From: Streptomyces canus
Lineage (GTDB): Bacteria; Actinomycetota; Actinomycetes; Streptomycetales; Streptomycetaceae
Direction of reading: 5' to 3'
NCBI RefSeq assembly: GCF_041435015.1
Contig: NZ_CP107989.1
Span: 1,612,001-1,676,000, forward strand
DNA length: 64,000 nt
Below, in pieces: positions 61,491 through 64,000 of the stretch (position 1 is the first letter of the stretch; each line of letters opens with the position of its first letter). The translations under genes and the position numbers were made by a program. The notes beneath the pieces are model-generated. The model had not been told where the DNA came from, ran no database searches, and saw nothing but the letters and a program-made list of their open reading frames with translations.

Positions 61491-62603
61491 TCAGCCCTCC
61501 AGACGTGCCACCCGCCCCTTCTCCCCGGCCGCCCAGCAGCCGCCGTCGACCGTGCAGTCCACGGTGTCGTACGAGCCGGTGTCGACGATCCGCCAGGTCC
61601 GGCCGCCGTCCCTGGTGAGGTCGGTGCCGGCGGGGCCGACCGCGAGGGCGGAGGTGCGGCTGTGCGGGAGCCAGGCCACTCCGGAGCGGTAGCCGTTCAC
61701 CGGGACTGCGGCGGGCCGCCAGGAGTCGCCCCCGTCGCCGGTTCGGGCGGCGGCCTGCGGAGAGCTCTGGTCGGGGCGGTAGTCGCCGCCGACCGCGAGT
61801 CCGTGCGCGCGGTCGCGGAAGGCGAGCGCGAAGACACCCTTGGCCGGGTCGCCCGCCGGGATCGGCGTGTCGGAGGCCGTCCAGGTCAGCCCCCGGTCGG
61901 CGGAGTGCAGTACACGCGCGCGTGCCGCCCCGCCGGTGGCCAGCCAGACGTCCCGTGGCCCGGAACTGACCAGGCACTGCCCGCTCGCCGCGAAGCCGGC
62001 CTCGCCGTCGAGCGCGGCCGGCATCCCGGTGTTCGGCAGCACCTTCCAGGAGCGGCCGCCGTCGGCGGTCGACAGGATGCGGAACTTCCCGTCCACCGGG
62101 TCGCTCATGGCGAGGCCGTGGCGGTGGTCGAAGAAGGTGAGGCAGTCGTAGAAGGCCTTGGCGTCGGTGTTGCGGAAGGACTCGGTCCAGGTCGCGCCGC
62201 CGTCGTCGGTGCGGTACACACGGGACGCCTCGCCCTCTCCGATGGCCAGGACCACGGCCCGGCGCGCGTCGAAGGACTCGATGTCGCGGAACTGGAGTTC
62301 GGCGGTGCCGGGCGGCGAGACGTTTCGCCAGCTCGCGCCGCCGTCCGTGGTGCGCAGCACGGTGCCCTGGGTACCGGCCAGCCAGGCGGTGTCCCGGCTG
62401 ACGGCCGACAACCCACGGAACCGCACCTCAGGGGTACCGCTGTCCTTGAGCTCCCAGTGCGGAGTGCGGCCGTCGGGATCGTGCGCCTCGGCCGGTACGG
62501 CGGCCAGGGCGGCCAGCGCCGCCGCACAGGCCACCCCCACGGCGATGGTCCGGCTCGTCAGGCCCGTACATCTCTTGCCTCGCGTGTTTCCCAAGCGCCT
62601 CAT
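61491..62603 (-). CDS. Secreted BNR/YCF48-like beta-propeller protein
   Basis: A 370-aa exported protein. After a basic N-terminus a hydrophobic signal (TIAVGVACAAALAALAAVPA) ends near AEAHDPDG. The mature part has repeated Asp-x-Gly-x-x-Trp BNR boxes: TTDGGASWRN, TDDGGATWTE, TADGGRSWKV, SADRGLTWTA, TGDGGDSWRP and TRDGGRTWRI, giving about six to seven blades. It resembles sialidase-like and photosystem assembly (YCF48) propellers, without a sialidase active site that I can identify. Start: ATG 62603 (MRRLGNTRGK) with no good site. Confidence 0.85.
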   Translation of the reverse strand: MRRLGNTRGKRCTGLTSRTIAVGVACAAALAALAAVPAEAHDPDGRTPHWELKDSGTPEVRFRGLSAVSRDTAWLAGTQGTVLRTTDGGASWRNVSPPGTAELQFRDIESFDARRAVVLAIGEGEASRVYRTDDGGATWTESFRNTDAKAFYDCLTFFDHRHGLAMSDPVDGKFRILSTADGGRSWKVLPNTGMPAALDGEAGFAASGQCLVSSGPRDVWLATGGAARARVLHSADRGLTWTASDTPIPAGDPAKGVFALAFRDRAHGLAVGGDYRPDQSSPQAAARTGDGGDSWRPAAVPVNGYRSGVAWLPHSRTSALAVGPAGTDLTRDGGRTWRIVDTGSYDTVDCTVDGGCWAAGEKGRVARLEG

Positions 62604-62845
62604 GGCGGGCGAAGCTAGCCCACGCTCCCGGCGCCGTCCAGATGCCCTCGGTCGTCCGCCCGGGGGTGCGGGGGTCGCCCCAAGTGCCCCTAGGGGCACG
62701 GGAAGACGACTGAATCACACTGGTGCATGAAGACGGTGACAGAGGTCACTCGACTTTCGTGTACACGGATTGGCTCATTCCGTCGTCTCTTCCAGTGCCC
62801 GTCCTCACCCCTAAGCCCCACCAGCCGTCATAAGGGAGCAAGGCG

Positions 62846-63262
62846 TTGTCCACCGTCATCGAGCAGCCCGTCGAGGCCCGTCTCGTCGCCGCGGCACCGC
62901 GGATGCCGAGCATTCCCGCCACACTGCACTACGACCGCTGTGATCCGTTCGCGGTCCGTATGACCTTCCCCGCCCCGGCCACCCTGGAGGGGGTCGAGGT
63001 CTGCTGGACCTTCAGCCGCGATCTGCTCAGCACCGGCCTGCACGAGCCCGAGGGCCACGGCGACGTCCGGGTGCGGCCGTACGGCTACGACCGCACCGTT
63101 CTCGAGTTCCACGCCCCCGAGGGCACCGCCGTCGTGCATGTGCGCACGGGTGAGCTGCGCCGGTTCCTGGAGGCGACGAACGATCTGGTGCCGACCGGCC
63201 TGGAGCACCTCCAGCTCGACCTCGACCACGACCTGGCGGAGCTGATGCGGGACGCCTACTGA
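62846..63262 (+). CDS. ssgD: SsgA-family sporulation/cell-division regulator, SsgD-like
   Basis: A 138-aa SALP-family protein. Typical segments are IPATLHYDRCDPFAVRMTFP, VEVCWTFSRDLLSTGL, GHGDVRVRPYGYDRTVLEFH and TGELRRFLEATNDLVPTGLE. SALPs are unique to sporulating actinomycetes and steer septum and wall-related events; SsgD is linked to wall integrity. Start: TTG 62846 (LSTVIEQPV) with GGGAGC about 6 nt upstream; no ATG or GTG fits. The match to SsgD rather than other SALPs is from memory of the S. coelicolor protein. Confidence 0.9.
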   Translation: MSTVIEQPVEARLVAAAPRMPSIPATLHYDRCDPFAVRMTFPAPATLEGVEVCWTFSRDLLSTGLHEPEGHGDVRVRPYGYDRTVLEFHAPEGTAVVHVRTGELRRFLEATNDLVPTGLEHLQLDLDHDLAELMRDAY

Positions 63263-63700
63263 GGCGGGCCACCGAAGAGGACGTTGAGCTCGCCGTGGTC
63301 GAGCCCGTCGGCCGGCTCGGCGACGGGCGGGTGCCGGATCCGGCCATGACGTTCATCTGTCCGTCCACGCCGTCGACCAGGAGTTCGACGGTCCCCGGGT
63401 CGACGGCCCCGGGGACGAAGCTCCCGTCGGCAGCCACGGCGAGGTAGGCGGCGGCCCGCTCCCCTACCGGTCCGGTGCGGTGCGGTGCGGTGCGGTGCGG
63501 TGCAGGAACGATCCGGGCGTTCACGAACACCGGCACGCCCTCGGCGTCGGCGGCCTCGCTGGCCGCGGCGACACGCTCGGCCGGCTCATCGATCGCCCGC
63601 TCTCGATGTCCGCGCTGACCAGCACGCCGACCTCGGCGGCGATCCGTCTCACGGCCCCCAGAGCCTGCTCCCGGTCCAAGCGGTCACGTTCCGCAGCGCC
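63263..63700 (-). pseudogene. Decayed PEP-mutase/isocitrate-lyase-family gene
   Basis: Minus-strand frames in this stretch read as a broken PEP-mutase/isocitrate-lyase-like protein. One frame gives LDREQALGAVRRIAAEVGVL, then VSADIESG, the metal/substrate-binding strand of the family. It then shifts to DEPAERVAAASEAADAEGVP, VFVNARI, and further down AAAYLAVAADGSFVPGA, DPGTVELLVDGVDGQMNVMA, the usual C-terminal strands. The block between ADIESG and VFVNAR is far shorter than in intact proteins and the N-terminus is missing. A pentanucleotide repeat interrupts it at 63474-63503. Confidence 0.75.
63474..63503. repeat. (GGTGC)6 microsatellite
   Basis: Six perfect copies of GGTGC in a row. It lies inside the PEP-mutase-like pseudogene, where it replaces the segment after VFVNARIVPAP. 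Short repeats of this length are unusual in coding streptomycete DNA and fit slippage in a relic. Confidence 0.9.
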
Positions 63701-63755
63701 CAGGGTTCAGCAGAGCCCGGCTCTCGTGCCGGCCACGGCGGCGCCGCGCCGGTGT

Positions 63756-64000
63756 TCAGGCTCCGGCCGAGGCCGCCGCCACCGCCCCGCGCAGCTCATG
63801 GACGACCTTCCGCAGTGCCGGGGCCGCCTGTCCGCTGCGCTCGATCAGCTCCTCGACCCGGGTGTCGCGCGACTCCTTGCGGGACAGCAGGGTCCGCAGC
63901 CCGGCGGCGGCCGCGAGCGCGACCACGGCCGCGTCCCGGTCGGAGATGTCCACGGCCGGGACCGGCCCCCGCAGGATCCCTAGTGCCTCCTCCTGGAGCG
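63756..64000 (-). CDS. C-terminal end of a truncated gene, possibly GPP34/GOLPH3-like
   Basis: The frame is open to the right edge and stops at 63756. The 81 visible residues include [40 protein letters not shown] and RVEELIERSGQAAPALRKVV. The pattern resembles the C-terminal helical tail of actinobacterial GPP34-type or related regulatory proteins, but the family is uncertain without the N-terminus. The start lies outside the window. Confidence 0.6.
   Translation of the reverse strand, partial: LQEEALGILRGPVPAVDISDRDAAVVALAAAAGLRTLLSRKESRDTRVEELIERSGQAAPALRKVVHELRGAVAAASAGA

Noticed and set aside
63474..63503. Short repeat array as a CRISPR
   Set aside because: The unit is 5 bp without spacers; it is a microsatellite. 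No CRISPR or cas gene is present in the window.

Overview
The window is high-GC chromosomal DNA from an actinomycete, almost certainly a Streptomyces. Evidence: very strong third-position GC bias with long antisense shadow frames, GTG and TTG starts, an SsgA-family sporulation protein (ssgD-like), a complete Streptomyces-type hopanoid operon, a c-di-AMP (ydaO) riboswitch before a cell-wall hydrolase, and small families known mainly from Streptomyces (DUF6126, DUF6380, LPFR-motif, SCO6745 family). From memory, the content resembles the S. coelicolor interval SCO6722 to SCO6772 in reverse order, so this is arm-side but largely conserved chromosome, not an island.

Layout. 1-5.05 kb: a truncated OmpR-type response regulator, a chimeric IS630/NB-ARC relic, an SGNH hydrolase, a Tat-exported DUF6250 protein, a possible SGNH remnant, and a LysM/M23 peptidase under a c-di-AMP riboswitch. 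5.05-8.15 kb: GH36 alpha-galactosidase and a divergent tyrosine phosphatase, with two DnaA-box-like sites between them. 8.15-8.9 kb: XRE/cupin regulator and a 40-aa membrane protein behind a striking twin dyad. 8.9-21.8 kb: the hopanoid operon on the minus strand (hpnC, hpnD, a 46-aa DUF6380 gene, hpnE, polyprenyl synthase, shc, hpnG, hpnH, ispG, dxs, hpnO), tightly coupled by start/stop overlaps and carrying its own MEP-pathway genes. 22.1-29.2 kb: an apparent surface-polymer or polar-lipid operon (two CDP-alcohol transferases, a nucleotidyltransferase, a glycerol-1-phosphate-dehydrogenase-like enzyme, a GT2 and a two-component ABC exporter). Its product is unknown, and it is my best candidate for an undescribed system.

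29.4-44.3 kb: galE-like epimerase, CDF metal exporter, idi, an anti-sigma-like ATPase, HdeD protein, enoyl-CoA hydratase, a GlxA-type regulator plus DJ-1 enzyme, an SCO6745-family protein, an LPFR microprotein, tex, an ABC-F ATPase, an uncharacterised protein and a BCCT transporter. 44.4-52.1 kb: secreted X-Pro dipeptidyl-peptidase and M1 aminopeptidase (divergent), a macro-domain/PfkB-kinase pair, an amino-acid permease and a divergent MerR regulator. 52.3-58.1 kb: a beta-oxidation operon (CoA-transferase, acyl-CoA dehydrogenase, thiolase, FadB-like). 58.1-64 kb: YjbR-like protein, a saccharopine-dehydrogenase-like enoyl reductase, endonuclease V, a YciI protein, a Rho-N-like protein, a BNR-repeat protein, ssgD, a decayed PEP-mutase/isocitrate-lyase-like pseudogene and one gene cut by the right edge.

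How parts work together. dxs and ispG (and idi 10 kb away) feed C5 units to the polyprenyl synthase. HpnC/D/E make squalene, Shc cyclises it, HpnH/HpnG extend the side chain and HpnO aminates it. I saw no rRNA, tRNA, CRISPR array, integrase or intact insertion sequence, and no PKS/NRPS genes.
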